Assembly: GCA_947631155.1 (NCBI GenBank)
Contig: CANRKG010000004.1
Span: 1 to 64,000, forward strand
Direction: 5' to 3'
From: an uncultured Bacilli bacterium
GTDB lineage: Bacteria; Bacillota_I; Bacilli_A; RF39; UBA660
Length of the DNA: 64,000 nucleotides
Of the stretch, positions 18,018 to 30,653 are shown in pieces; positions within the stretch are counted from its first letter, which is position 1, and each line of letters begins with the position of its first letter. The notes beneath the pieces are model-generated. The model searched no databases and was not told where the DNA came from. It worked only from the letters and a program-made list of their open reading frames with translations. Made by a program: the position numbers and the translations under genes.

Positions 18018-18902
18018 ATGAAATTTATATTTTTAATATTAAGCTTATTTGTAGTTACCAATGTATATGCTGAAGGTATTAATAATTATATAGAAGATTC
18101 TAATTTTAAAGAATGCATTATAGAAGAATATAATAATAACTATCATACTGATAAACAAGATTTATCTTTAGATGAATTAAAAGAAATTAGATCCTTAAAA
18201 TGCAGTAATAAAGAAATAAATAATATCAAAGGAATTGAACATTTAACTAGCTTAGTTGAATTAGATTTATCAAATAATAATATTTCTGAATTTGATATTA
18301 GCCATAATTTAGAACTTAATAGTTTGAATTTAGGGAATAATATTTTAGAAAAGGTGGATTTAAAAAATAATATAAATTTACAGAAACTTAATTTATCAAA
18401 TAATAATATTAAAGAAATTTATTTAGATAATAATCTCTTATTAGAAGAGTTAAATTTATCAAATAACAGATTACAAAGTTTAGATATTAAAAGTAATTTA
18501 AATTTAACAAAGTTAAGTATTAAAAATAATGATTTTCAAAAAATTTTAAATAAAAAGACTGAACGCTTTAGTTCAACTATACAATATAATCCATACTTTT
18601 TATCAAAGCAAGAGGATATTACTTATAATAGTAGTGATACTTCTAGTGTACAAATCGATGAAAATGGAGAACTTAATTTTTTATTAATAAAACCAGTAAC
18701 TATTACTAAAACATATTATCTTTATACAGATGAAGGCACAGAACAAGTTCAGGAAAGTAATATATTTAATTTAGATAACAAAGTAAGTGAAACTGTTCCC
18801 AAAAATAATTTTAGAAATTTACCATATATCATTGTTTTAATAATCGTTTTATTTATATTAATTTATACTAAACATTTTAATTTTAATAAAAAAAATAAAT
18901 AG
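18018..18902 (+). CDS. Secreted/membrane-anchored leucine-rich-repeat protein
   Basis: ATG at 18018 gives signal peptide MKFIFLILSLFVVTNVYA; LRRs (LVELDLSNNNISEFDIS.., LQKLNLSNNNIKEIYLD.., LEELNLSNNRLQSLDIK); C-terminal TM. Confidence 0.85.
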   Translation: MKFIFLILSLFVVTNVYAEGINNYIEDSNFKECIIEEYNNNYHTDKQDLSLDELKEIRSLKCSNKEINNIKGIEHLTSLVELDLSNNNISEFDISHNLELNSLNLGNNILEKVDLKNNINLQKLNLSNNNIKEIYLDNNLLLEELNLSNNRLQSLDIKSNLNLTKLSIKNNDFQKILNKKTERFSSTIQYNPYFLSKQEDITYNSSDTSSVQIDENGELNFLLIKPVTITKTYYLYTDEGTEQVQESNIFNLDNKVSETVPKNNFRNLPYIIVLIIVLFILIYTKHFNFNKKNK

Positions 18903-18954
18903 TTACCAAGGTAACTATTTTTTGTGTGCTATAATATTATTAGGAGGTGATACT

Positions 18955-21114
18955 TTGATTGTTGGAGTACTAGTAGAGTTATCGAATCGAAAAATTGATA
19001 GGATTTTTGATTATAAAGTAAATAATGACTTAGAAGCAAAAATAAAACTTGGAATCAGAGTAGAAGTTCCGTTTGGTCATCAAATTTTAGAAGGTTTTGT
19101 ATTACAAATAAAAAAAGATAGTGAAGTTCAAGAATTAAAAGAGATTATTAGAGTAGTAGATGAAGATATAATTCTTAATAAAGAACTATTAGAATTAGGA
19201 CAAACTATGCAAAAGAAAACATTATCTACTTTAATTAGCTGCTATCAAGTTATGTTACCTAAAGCTTTAAAAGCTAAAAAGAGTGCAACAATTAATAAAA
19301 AATATGATATTTATTATAGATTAAATAAAAGTATCGATTATAAATTTAATGAAAAACAAAGATTATTAATTGATATGTTTAAGGATAAAGAATTAGTTTC
19401 TAGAAAAGAATTATTACAAATATCTAGTTCTAGTTTAAAAACCTTAATCCAAAAAAAAGTATTAATTGAAGAGAAAAAAGAACATTACCGCTTAACCTAT
19501 GATAAAAAAAAGTCTAATATAAAACAGTTGACTCTAGAACAGCAAGATGTAGTAGATACGGTTGATTTATTAAATAGTGAGACATATTTATTATATGGAG
19601 TAACAGGTAGTGGTAAAACAGAAGTTTATATAAAATTAATTGATAAAGTTTTACAGAAAAATAAAACAGCTATTATGTTAGTACCAGAGATATCTTTAAC
19701 ACCACAAATGGTTAATCGTTTTCAAGAAGTGTTTGGTAATCAAATCGCAGCTCTACATTCAGCTTTATCTGAAGGTGAAAAATACGATGAATGGCGTAGG
19801 ATAAATAGAGGAGAAGTATCTATTGTTATTGGAGCTAGAAGTGCTATTTTTGCGCCATTAAATAATTTAGGTATAATTATTATTGATGAAGAACATAGTG
19901 ACTCTTATAAACAAGATAATAATCCTAGATATGATGCTAGAGAAATCGCTGTGATAAGAGGAAAACAAAATAAATGTCCTGTTATTATGGGAAGTGCCAC
20001 CCCTAGATTAGAATCTTTTGCCAGAGCAAAAAAGAATGTTTATAAATTATTAACATTACCTAATCGCATTAATGGAAAAAAACTTCCAGAAGTTGAATTA
20101 ATCGATATGAACATTGAGGTAAAAAAAGGTAATAGTTATTTTTCAAAGAAATTAATTAATGCAATATCAGAAAATTTAAAAAAACAAGAGCAAACTATTC
20201 TTTTATTAAATAGAAGAGGATATGCTTCATTTGTTATGTGTAAAAATTGTGGTTATACAGAAAAGTGTCCTCACTGTGATATCACCCTAACGTACCATAA
20301 AACATCTAATATGCTTAGATGTCACTACTGTGGGTATGCTACTAATTTAGTAAAAACATGTAAGGAATGCCATGAAGATGCGATATCATCTTTAGGAATT
20401 GGAACAGAGAGAATAGAAGAAGAATTAAAAAAACATTTTAAAGATGCTAGAATTTTAAGAATGGATTATGATACAACTAGTAGAAAAGGAATGCATGCCA
20501 AAATGATTAAAGCTTTTATTAATCAGGAGTATGATATTTTATTAGGCACCCAAATTGTGGCTAAAGGATTAGATTTTGAGAATGTCACTTTAGTAGGAGT
20601 AATTAATGCTGATACTTCTTTAAATATTCCAGATTTTAGAAGTAGTGAAAATACATTTGCTCTTTTAAATCAAGTCGCAGGTAGAAGTGGTAGAAGTGCT
20701 AAAGCAGGGAATGTTATTATACAAAGTTTCAATCCAGATCATTATGCTATAACTTTTGCCAAGAATCATGATTATCGAGGTTTTTATAATAAAGAAATGC
20801 AAATAAGACGTCAATTAAAATATCCACCATATTATTATATTTGTTATTTAAAGATAAGTAGTAAAGACTACAATGAAGCATCAAAAGAGGCTAATAAAAT
20901 AAAACGAAGTTTAGAAAAAAATTTAAAGCAAGATATTATATTAGGACCATCTCCAGCAAATATTTTTAAAATAAATAATATCTATAGATATGGAATTATT
21001 ATAAAGTATAAGAATGATCTAGATTTGTATAATATCTTAAATAAATTAGTAGAACATTATCGTAGTAATAATAAAGTAGTTTTAGATATAGATTTTAATC
21101 CTAATCATTTTTAA
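18955..21114 (+). CDS. priA: Primosomal replication protein N' (helicase PriA)
   Basis: LLYGVTGSGKTEVYIKLI, DEEHSDSYKQDNNPRYDAREIAVIRG, zinc-binding CKNCGYTEKCPHCDITLTYHKTSNMLRCHYCGY; TTG start at 18955 after taggaggtgat. Confidence 0.97.
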   Translation: MIVGVLVELSNRKIDRIFDYKVNNDLEAKIKLGIRVEVPFGHQILEGFVLQIKKDSEVQELKEIIRVVDEDIILNKELLELGQTMQKKTLSTLISCYQVMLPKALKAKKSATINKKYDIYYRLNKSIDYKFNEKQRLLIDMFKDKELVSRKELLQISSSSLKTLIQKKVLIEEKKEHYRLTYDKKKSNIKQLTLEQQDVVDTVDLLNSETYLLYGVTGSGKTEVYIKLIDKVLQKNKTAIMLVPEISLTPQMVNRFQEVFGNQIAALHSALSEGEKYDEWRRINRGEVSIVIGARSAIFAPLNNLGIIIIDEEHSDSYKQDNNPRYDAREIAVIRGKQNKCPVIMGSATPRLESFARAKKNVYKLLTLPNRINGKKLPEVELIDMNIEVKKGNSYFSKKLINAISENLKKQEQTILLLNRRGYASFVMCKNCGYTEKCPHCDITLTYHKTSNMLRCHYCGYATNLVKTCKECHEDAISSLGIGTERIEEELKKHFKDARILRMDYDTTSRKGMHAKMIKAFINQEYDILLGTQIVAKGLDFENVTLVGVINADTSLNIPDFRSSENTFALLNQVAGRSGRSAKAGNVIIQSFNPDHYAITFAKNHDYRGFYNKEMQIRRQLKYPPYYYICYLKISSKDYNEASKEANKIKRSLEKNLKQDIILGPSPANIFKINNIYRYGIIIKYKNDLDLYNILNKLVEHYRSNNKVVLDIDFNPNHF

Positions 21115-21185
21115 TTTATTTACATATCAAGGTATTTATTATATAATGAATATTAGATAATAGATATTAGGAGGATAATTAATAT

Positions 21186-21413
21186 ATGGCTAATAAATTT
21201 TTTAATACTAATCTAAATAATGATAATAATAGTAGTGAAAATAACAACGCAAATAATGAATATAGTGATAAAATTTATGTTTCCCCAAGTAAAGCAAAAG
21301 ATGAATATATTGATGTAAATAATAAAATCCCTAGATTTTTCCTAATTGGCTTAGGCTCATTTTGTATTATTGGAGTCATATATTATATCATACAGTGGTT
21401 ATCTAGTAAGTAA
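21186..21413 (+). CDS. Small single-pass membrane protein
   Basis: 75 aa, C-terminal TM FFLIGLGSFCIIGVIYYIIQWL. Confidence 0.65.
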   Translation: MANKFFNTNLNNDNNSSENNNANNEYSDKIYVSPSKAKDEYIDVNNKIPRFFLIGLGSFCIIGVIYYIIQWLSSK

Positions 21414-21431
21414 TACTTAGTAGGTGGTAAA

Positions 21432-22562
21432 ATGTTGAATAAATTTTTAGATCGAGTAGAAGTTAAAGAAATGTTAGTAGAAGCAATTACTCAAAGTAAA
21501 TTTGTCCAAAAAGAAATTCCTAATACTTTTTGTGGTGAAAAAATTACGCAAGAACAGTATTGTCTTTATATAATATTGGATGCTTTAATCAAATATTATA
21601 TTATTTTAGAAGATTATGAATTTAATTTTTATTTAGATCAATTAAAAAGAATTATAAAAAAATTACAAACTCATAATGATATAGTAGTGGCTGTTAATAG
21701 ATTATTAATTAAATTAGTAAAAAAGAAATTAGGAATTAAAGAGTCAACCAATAATCAAAAAGAAGCTATTATATCTTATTTCTATGACAAATATATAAAA
21801 CAAGGATATTTATATTATGGTTTTTCAGAAAGTTTCTATGATGAAGAAAAAGGCTTAGATAAAGATAAATATTCTAAAGAGAATGAAAAGGTAGTTCCTA
21901 TTCAAGAAATATTATCTAAATATAAAATTGATTTAGATTTAGACAAAGAAAGTAAGCATGTAAAATTTACTGATTCACCTTTGATGGCTTCATTTTATGC
22001 TTATAACAGTCCACAATTTTTATATAAACTAGGATTAAATTTAATAATTAAAAATGATAAAAAGAATTTACCTAATAATAGTTTCTTTTTTAGAGAATAT
22101 CATACTTGTCTAAGTAAGTTAGATACTTTGTTAAAAAAGAAAGAAATATCTTTAGTAGAGAAAAATCGTATTATTGCATTTTTTAAAGATGAATGGAAAG
22201 AATTAAAAAAAGTATCAGAAAAACCTATGATAGCTTTTATAAAAAGAAATAAATTACACCAAGATTATTTAGATGATTATAAAGAATTAATCGCGACTGA
22301 AGATGATGTTGAAAGTATTATTCATAATATCTTAAATATTAAACGTAATGATTATGAAGATATATATAATATTTTACCAGATTTTTATATAAAATTGCCT
22401 AATGTTAATGATCTTCTAAATAAGGAGGAGAATTTAGAAGAAAAACCGGAAGAGACATTCAATATTGATAATAGCTATGGTAGTGCAACCTTTTTAGCAA
22501 TCATAGGTCTTTCGTTGATTGCCCTAGGAATATTTTTAACAATTATAATGATGGGGAGATGA
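21432..22562 (+). CDS. Hypothetical protein with C-terminal TM
   Basis: 376 aa ORF with C-terminal ATFLAIIGLSLIALGIFLTIIMMG. Confidence 0.75.
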   Translation: MLNKFLDRVEVKEMLVEAITQSKFVQKEIPNTFCGEKITQEQYCLYIILDALIKYYIILEDYEFNFYLDQLKRIIKKLQTHNDIVVAVNRLLIKLVKKKLGIKESTNNQKEAIISYFYDKYIKQGYLYYGFSESFYDEEKGLDKDKYSKENEKVVPIQEILSKYKIDLDLDKESKHVKFTDSPLMASFYAYNSPQFLYKLGLNLIIKNDKKNLPNNSFFFREYHTCLSKLDTLLKKKEISLVEKNRIIAFFKDEWKELKKVSEKPMIAFIKRNKLHQDYLDDYKELIATEDDVESIIHNILNIKRNDYEDIYNILPDFYIKLPNVNDLLNKEENLEEKPEETFNIDNSYGSATFLAIIGLSLIALGIFLTIIMMGR

Positions 22563-22567
22563 TATAG

Positions 22568-23503
22568 ATGGAAAAGATTGTTTTCATGGGAACACCAGAT
22601 TTTGCAGCTAGTATATTAGAAGGATTAATTGAAAATTATAATGTTGTTGGTGTTGTTAGTCAACCAGATAAAAAGGTTGGACGCAAACAAATATTGACAC
22701 CACCTCCAGTTAAAAAAGTAGCAATGGAACATGGTATTAAAGTTTTGCAGCCAACTAAAATTAAAGATGAATATCAAGAAATTCTAAATTTAAATCCAGA
22801 TCTTATTATAACCTGTGCTTATGGTCAATTTATTCCTAAAATAATATTAGATTATCCTAGCTTTGGTTGTATTAATGTTCATCCCTCTTTACTGCCAAAA
22901 CTAAGAGGTGGGGCCCCTATTCATAAAGCTATTATTGATGGTTATGATAAAACAGGAGTAACTATTATGTATATGGATGAAAAAATGGATAGTGGAGATA
23001 TTATTTCGGCAGAGGAAACAAAAATAGAATTGACAGATAATTTAGAAATATTACAAGAACGCTTAAGCGTTCTTGGTAAGGACTTATTATTAAAAACTTT
23101 ACCAAGTATTTTTAATAGAACTAACCAAAGAATAAAACAAAATCCTGATGAAGTTACGTTTGCTTATAATATTACTAAAGAAGAAGAACATATTGATTTT
23201 TCTAAAACAAAAAAAGAAATATTTAATCAAGTTAGAGGTTTAAATCCTATTCCTGGAGCTTATTGTCTTTTAAATGATGAAGTATTAAAAATTTATAATA
23301 CTGATTTAAGTTCAAATAATTTATTAAAGGATAAAAAAATAGGAGAAATTTCTAATATAGATAAAAGAGGAATTGGGGTTAAAACACAAGATGGGGAATT
23401 ATTAATTACAGAAATTAAACCTTTCGGAAAGAAAAGAATGTTAGTAAAAGATTACATTAATGGAATAAAAAAGGAAGACTTAATAGGAAAACTATTAAAG
23501 TAA
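22568..23503 (+). CDS. fmt: Methionyl-tRNA formyltransferase
   Basis: MEKIVFMGTPDFAASILEGL..GCINVHPSLLPKLRGGAPIHKAIIDGYDKTGVTIMYMDEKMDSGDI. Confidence 0.98.
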   Translation: MEKIVFMGTPDFAASILEGLIENYNVVGVVSQPDKKVGRKQILTPPPVKKVAMEHGIKVLQPTKIKDEYQEILNLNPDLIITCAYGQFIPKIILDYPSFGCINVHPSLLPKLRGGAPIHKAIIDGYDKTGVTIMYMDEKMDSGDIISAEETKIELTDNLEILQERLSVLGKDLLLKTLPSIFNRTNQRIKQNPDEVTFAYNITKEEEHIDFSKTKKEIFNQVRGLNPIPGAYCLLNDEVLKIYNTDLSSNNLLKDKKIGEISNIDKRGIGVKTQDGELLITEIKPFGKKRMLVKDYINGIKKEDLIGKLLK

Positions 23504-23513
23504 GTGGAAGATT

Positions 23514-24248
23514 ATGAATAATAAAAGACCTAGTATCAAAAATGGAGCAATTAATATTAAAAAGATTTTAAAAAATCCCCAATATAGAGGAATTATTGTA
23601 TTAGCATTATACTTTGTATTCTTTTTAATTATTATAATTGGATTAAGAACTACTAATAGTAACAGTAGTAGCAGTAATCAACAAAAAACTGATAGTAATT
23701 TTGAATACGATTTAACTATCATAAACAGTAATAATTACTATTTTTCATATGAGGTTGATCTAAATAACAATAAAATTGTTTATGATGGAAAAAAATATGC
23801 CGATAAAGAAATGTTTACAAAAACAAGTGATTCAGGAGTAGAGAGTTTTTATAATTATAAAGATAATTATTTTAAGAATATTAATAATGTGTGGTCTAAA
23901 ACAGAAAATCCTTATTTATTTCCTGGCTTTAGAACTTATACAGTATTAGAAAAACTTTTAACTACAGCGACTTATGAATCTAAGACTGAATTCAATAATA
24001 AAAGTAAGATTTATAATTATCAAATTTCTACGACATCAATTAATAAAATAGTTGATAAGATAAATATTGATATTGCTGATAATCCAAATACTATTTTAAT
24101 AACTACTAATGAACAGAATCAAGTAATAAGGATAGAAATGAATTTGAATTCTTATATATCTTATAAAAATCAGAGTAATAATCAATTAAAACTTATCTTA
24201 AATTATTCTAAGTTTGGGGAAGTAGAAGAAATAGAAGATCCTAATTAA
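23514..24248 (+). CDS. Hypothetical membrane-anchored protein
   Basis: 244 aa, N-terminal TM IIVLALYFVFFLIIIIGL. Confidence 0.7.
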   Translation: MNNKRPSIKNGAINIKKILKNPQYRGIIVLALYFVFFLIIIIGLRTTNSNSSSSNQQKTDSNFEYDLTIINSNNYYFSYEVDLNNNKIVYDGKKYADKEMFTKTSDSGVESFYNYKDNYFKNINNVWSKTENPYLFPGFRTYTVLEKLLTTATYESKTEFNNKSKIYNYQISTTSINKIVDKINIDIADNPNTILITTNEQNQVIRIEMNLNSYISYKNQSNNQLKLILNYSKFGEVEEIEDPN

Positions 24249-24257
24249 AATTGCTTA

Positions 24258-24285
24258 ATCAAAACGACTATTTTAGTCGTTTTTT
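24258..24285 (+). terminator. Rho-independent terminator
   Basis: aaaacgactattttagtcgtttttt. Confidence 0.8.
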
Positions 24286-24310
24286 TCTAACAAATCTGAT
24301 ATAATGATAA

Positions 24311-26302
<1,992 letters not shown>

Positions 26303-26323
26303 AAAATATATAGGGAAAAAACA

Positions 26324-26353
26324 TCCTCCTTACGAATAATAGAGTAAGGAGGA
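26324..26353 (+). promoter_or_regulatory. Perfect 10-bp hairpin occluding the Shine-Dalgarno of the downstream nuclease gene
   Basis: TCCTCCTTAC (26324-26333) / GTAAGGAGGA (26344-26353), 10-nt loop; right arm contains AGGAGG just upstream of the ATG at 26360. Confidence 0.75.
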
Positions 26354-26359
26354 ATTTTA

Positions 26360-27229
26360 ATGGAAAAGTTTTATACATGTAAATATGATAGAGCCTTTAA
26401 AGAAGTCTTTATGAAAGAAGAAAATAAAGATATTTTAGAAAAGGTCTTAGAAACAATCTTAAAAGTAAAAATAGACAAAATAAGATTTCTAAATCTAGAA
26501 AGAAATGTAGATAATATTAAGGTAAAAAGAAAACATCTGGATTTATATTTAGAAACAGATATAGGAAAGATTCAAGTAGAAGTAAATACTGAAAATCCTA
26601 AATATTTAAATAGTAGAAATATGGCTTATATATGTGATATCTATTCTCACCATATCTTAGTAGGAGAAGAGTATAATGAGAAAACATTAATAATTCAAAT
26701 CAACATGAGTTATGATATTAAAAATGAAGAATATATCAGGAAATATTTAGTTCAAGATGATAAAGGAAATAAGTATGTCAAGAACTTAATAATCTATGAA
26801 ATAAATATGGAAAAATATAAAAGTTTTTGGTACAATAAGAACCAAGAAGAGATAGAGGCAAATAAATATTTATTAATGCTAGATTTAGGATTAAAGGAAT
26901 TAAGAAAACTATCTATCAAAGATAAGGTGGTATCAAAGTATATGAGTGAGATAGAAAGAGTAAATGAAGAACCAGAATTTAGAGAATACATGAGTGCAGA
27001 AGAAGATAATAGAAAGATCGAAAATTCCATTAGAAGTGAAGGTTATGAAGATGGAGTTAAATATGGACTTAACAAAGGTATAGAGCAAGGGATAGAAAAG
27101 GGTTTGGAAAAAGGAATAGAACAAGGTGCCAAAAACAAAGTTATAGAAATAGCCAGAAAAATGAAAAAGAAAAATTTTTCTGTAGAAGAAATATCACAAA
27201 TTACAGGTATAGATATTAACGAACTATAA
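26360..27229 (+). CDS. PD-(D/E)XK nuclease family transposase/Rpn-like protein
   Basis: FKEVFMKEENKDILEKVLETIL..RKHLDLYLETDIGKIQVEVN; C-terminal GxxxG repeats EGYEDGVKYGLNKGIEQGIEKGLEKGIEQGAKN typical of PDDEXK_2/Rpn proteins. Confidence 0.88.
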   Translation: MEKFYTCKYDRAFKEVFMKEENKDILEKVLETILKVKIDKIRFLNLERNVDNIKVKRKHLDLYLETDIGKIQVEVNTENPKYLNSRNMAYICDIYSHHILVGEEYNEKTLIIQINMSYDIKNEEYIRKYLVQDDKGNKYVKNLIIYEINMEKYKSFWYNKNQEEIEANKYLLMLDLGLKELRKLSIKDKVVSKYMSEIERVNEEPEFREYMSAEEDNRKIENSIRSEGYEDGVKYGLNKGIEQGIEKGLEKGIEQGAKNKVIEIARKMKKKNFSVEEISQITGIDINEL

Positions 27230-27432
27230 ATAGATAAAAATATTTGATAATTTCAGATATTAATAGTAATTATATACAAGTAAAAAATCTTTCTAATTTT
27301 AGAAGGATTTTTATAGTTTATCTAATTTTTTAACATATAAAGTAAAATAATTATTTTATTGAATATTAATTTTCTTTTTTTGTTTAAAGTATAATAATTT
27401 ATGATATAATAGTATGGATTAGGAGGAACTCT

Positions 27433-27732
27433 ATGGAAGATAGATTAACAAAAGAAGAAGTATTACATGTAGCAAATTTAGCTAGAATAGAAATAGATGA
27501 TAATGAGTTAGAAATGTATCAAGTAAAGTTAAAGGAGTTATTAGATCAGATTCAAGTAGTAACTGAAATAGATGATAATGATAGTGAATATTTAATTGCT
27601 CCATGGAATGATAAAGCAGAATTTAGAAAAGATGAAATAGGAAATATGTTAAATCCTAAAGAAGTTTTACAAAATTCTCCACGAAAAAGTGGAAATTATA
27701 TTGAAGTTCCGGTGGTGATTTCTAATGAGTAA
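27433..27732 (+). CDS. gatC: Asp/Glu-tRNA amidotransferase subunit C
   Basis: LTKEEVLHVANLARIEIDDNELEMYQVKLKELLDQI. Confidence 0.97.
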   Translation: MEDRLTKEEVLHVANLARIEIDDNELEMYQVKLKELLDQIQVVTEIDDNDSEYLIAPWNDKAEFRKDEIGNMLNPKEVLQNSPRKSGNYIEVPVVISNE

Positions 27733-29185
27733 GTATTTAGATTTATCGTTACAAGAAATTAATAAATTATTAGTAAATAAAGAAATTACTCCGAAAGATT
27801 TAGTTATAGAATGTTTTGAAAGAATTGAATCTAATAAAGATTTAAACGGATTTATTACCTTAAATAAAGAGGCAGCTTTAAAAAGAGCAGACGAGTTAGC
27901 TAATAAAGAAGTAAATTCCCTAACTTTTGGAATTCCTATAGCTATTAAAGATAATATAGTAACTAAAGATCTTAGAACTACAGCAGGTTCTAAAATGTTA
28001 GAAAACTTTGAACCAATTTATGATGCTGATGTTATAGATAAGATTAATGAAGCAGGTATGATTATTGTTGGTAAAGCAAATATGGATGAATTTGCCATGG
28101 GTTCTTCTACTCAAACATCTTTTTATGGTCCAACAAAAAATCCGTGGAATAAATCATTGGTTCCAGGAGGTTCTAGTGGTGGAAGTGCCGCTATTGTTAG
28201 TAGTAGAATTACACCATTAGCTTTAGGAAGTGATACAGGTGGTTCAATTAGACAACCATCTAGTTTCTGTGGAATTGTTGGTTTAAAACCTACCTATGGT
28301 AGAGTTTCACGCTATGGACTAATTGCTTTTGCCTCTAGTTTAGATCAAATTGGTCCAATGACTCGAAATGTTTATGAAAATGCAATAGTTTTAAACACAA
28401 TTTGTGGAAAAAGTAAAAATGATTTAACAAGTTGTGAAACAAATGAAGATTTTACTAGATTAATAGGTAAAGATATTACCAAGATGAAAATTGCAATTCC
28501 TAAATTTTATGTTAATGAGGCTATTGATACAGAAATAAAAGAAAAATTAAATAATGTTATTGAAATATTAAAGAAAAACGATTGTATTATCGATTATGTA
28601 GATATAAAATATATCGATAAAGCAGTTCCTCTATATCAAATTATTGCTATGGGAGAAGCTAGTTCTAATTTAGCTCGTTTTGATGGTATTCGTTATGGCT
28701 ATAGTTATGAAAATCCTAAAGATATTAATGATTTATATTTAAAAACAAGAAAAAATGGCTTTGGAAATGAAGTTAAACGCCGTATCATGATTGGAAGTTA
28801 TTTATTGAGTGGAAAAAATGCCACAACTTACTATAATAAAGCTTTAGCTATAAGAGATGATATGCGAAATTCATTTTTAGATGTATTTAAAAATTATGAT
28901 TTAATAATTGGACCTACTGCAACTACTAAAGCCTATCCTTTAGGACAAGATTTAGATGATGCCGTAAAAGCTTTTATGGATGATATATTAACTATTCCAG
29001 TTAATATGGCAGGTCTTCCAGGAATGAATTTGCCAATCGGATTTTCAAAAGATCATTTACCAATTGGTATGCAAATAATAGGGGCTCCATTTGCTGAAGC
29101 TAAAATGTATCAATTAGCATCTTTTCTAGAAAAAGAACTTAATTTAGACTTAAATCCTAATTTAGGAGGTGAAGCTAATGAATAA
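27725..29185 (+). CDS. gatA: Asp/Glu-tRNA amidotransferase subunit A
   Basis: Amidase signature PGGSSGGSAAIVSSRITPLALGSDTGGSIRQPSSFCG. Confidence 0.99.
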   Translation: MSKYLDLSLQEINKLLVNKEITPKDLVIECFERIESNKDLNGFITLNKEAALKRADELANKEVNSLTFGIPIAIKDNIVTKDLRTTAGSKMLENFEPIYDADVIDKINEAGMIIVGKANMDEFAMGSSTQTSFYGPTKNPWNKSLVPGGSSGGSAAIVSSRITPLALGSDTGGSIRQPSSFCGIVGLKPTYGRVSRYGLIAFASSLDQIGPMTRNVYENAIVLNTICGKSKNDLTSCETNEDFTRLIGKDITKMKIAIPKFYVNEAIDTEIKEKLNNVIEILKKNDCIIDYVDIKYIDKAVPLYQIIAMGEASSNLARFDGIRYGYSYENPKDINDLYLKTRKNGFGNEVKRRIMIGSYLLSGKNATTYYNKALAIRDDMRNSFLDVFKNYDLIIGPTATTKAYPLGQDLDDAVKAFMDDILTIPVNMAGLPGMNLPIGFSKDHLPIGMQIIGAPFAEAKMYQLASFLEKELNLDLNPNLGGEANE

Positions 29186-30602
29186 ATATATTCCAACTAT
29201 TGGAGTAGAAGTTCATGTTGAATTAAAGACAGCTACCAAAATTTTCTCTTCAGCTAAAAATGGATATGGACAAATGGCTAATAGTTTAACTAATGTTGTT
29301 GATTTAGGTTATCCAGGAACTTTGCCAACTATTAATCAAGAAGTGCTTATAACAGCTATTAAGGCAGCCCATGTGTTAAATTGTAAAATTAGACAAATAC
29401 AACATTTTGATCGTAAGAATTATTTTTATCCAGATAATCCTAAAAATTATCAAATTACGCAGGCTCGTACGCCAATTGGTTATGATGGATATGTTGAAAT
29501 TGAAATAGGTAATAACAAGAAGAAAATAGAAATAGAAGAAATTCATATTGAAGAAGATACATGTAAAAGTGCTCACCGTGGTAATGTTAGTTTATTAGAT
29601 TTTAATAGGGCAGGAGTACCATTAATTGAGATTGTATCGAGAGCTTGTATTGAAAGTAGTGAAGAAGCTAAACTTTATTTAGAAAAACTAAGAGAACTTT
29701 TGTTTTATAGTGATATATCTGATTGTAAAATTGAAGAAGGCTCAATGCGTTGTGATGCTAATGTATCAATTAGAAAAAATATGGAAGATAAATTAGGTAC
29801 TAAATGTGAAATTAAAAATATTGGTTCTATTTCTAATGTAGGTATAGCAATTGAAAAAGAAATTGAAAGACAATCAAAACTTCTTGATAAAGGTGAAACT
29901 TTTAAGGAACAAACTCGTCGTTTTGATGATAAACAAAATGATACAGTTTTAATGCGTGTTAAAGAAACAGGCAATGATTATCGCTATTTTCCAGAACCAG
30001 ATATTCCTTATATCGAGTTAACAGAAGAAATGATAAGTCAAGCTATCGATACATTACCTATGTTACCAGATGCTAGAAGAGAACTTTATAAATCTAGAGG
30101 AATTAAGGAAATGAATATTGAAAAATTAATTTCCAATCGAAGTTTAAGTGATTATTTAAATTTATTTATTGATACAGATTTAAATTTTAAAGAAGCTAGT
30201 AATTTACTACTAGGAGATATTTCAGGATATCTAAACCGTACGGAAAAAGATATTACTGATACTAAATTGTCTAATGAAAAATTTTTGGATTTAGTTAAAA
30301 AAGTTGAGAATAATACTTTAACTAGTAAAAATTTGAAAGATATACTTGATACCATATTAGAAAGTGATAAAACGATAGATGAAATTATTAAAGAAAAAGG
30401 AATATCTAATATTACAGATTCTAATATGTTGCAAGATATAGTATTAAAAGTTATTTCGGAAAATCCTGATAGTGTTAACGATTATAAAGCGGGAAAAGAT
30501 AGAGCTATAAAATATTTAATGGGTCAAATAATGAAAGAGACTAAGGGTAGTGCTAATCCAAAATTAGTAAATGAAATTTTAATTAATGAATTAAATAAGT
30601 AA
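29178..30602 (+). CDS. gatB: Asp/Glu-tRNA amidotransferase subunit B
   Basis: GVEVHVELKTATKIFSSA..HFDRKNYFYPDNPKNYQITQ..FNRAGVPLIEIVS; ATG at 29178 overlaps gatA. Confidence 0.99.
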   Translation: MNKYIPTIGVEVHVELKTATKIFSSAKNGYGQMANSLTNVVDLGYPGTLPTINQEVLITAIKAAHVLNCKIRQIQHFDRKNYFYPDNPKNYQITQARTPIGYDGYVEIEIGNNKKKIEIEEIHIEEDTCKSAHRGNVSLLDFNRAGVPLIEIVSRACIESSEEAKLYLEKLRELLFYSDISDCKIEEGSMRCDANVSIRKNMEDKLGTKCEIKNIGSISNVGIAIEKEIERQSKLLDKGETFKEQTRRFDDKQNDTVLMRVKETGNDYRYFPEPDIPYIELTEEMISQAIDTLPMLPDARRELYKSRGIKEMNIEKLISNRSLSDYLNLFIDTDLNFKEASNLLLGDISGYLNRTEKDITDTKLSNEKFLDLVKKVENNTLTSKNLKDILDTILESDKTIDEIIKEKGISNITDSNMLQDIVLKVISENPDSVNDYKAGKDRAIKYLMGQIMKETKGSANPKLVNEILINELNK

Positions 30603-30653
30603 TTGAAATCATAAGATACATAGTGTATAATAAAGATACTAGGATGTGATAAG

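Noticed and set aside
18240-18500. Repetitive DNA (tttatcaaataataatatt-like) as possible CRISPR or tandem repeat
   Set aside because: Codes for leucine-rich repeats in frame; no CRISPR repeat-spacer architecture and no cas genes.
26794-27124. Minus-strand ORFs of 78 and 63 aa over the PDDEXK gene
   Set aside because: Shadow ORFs antisense to a well-supported coding region.
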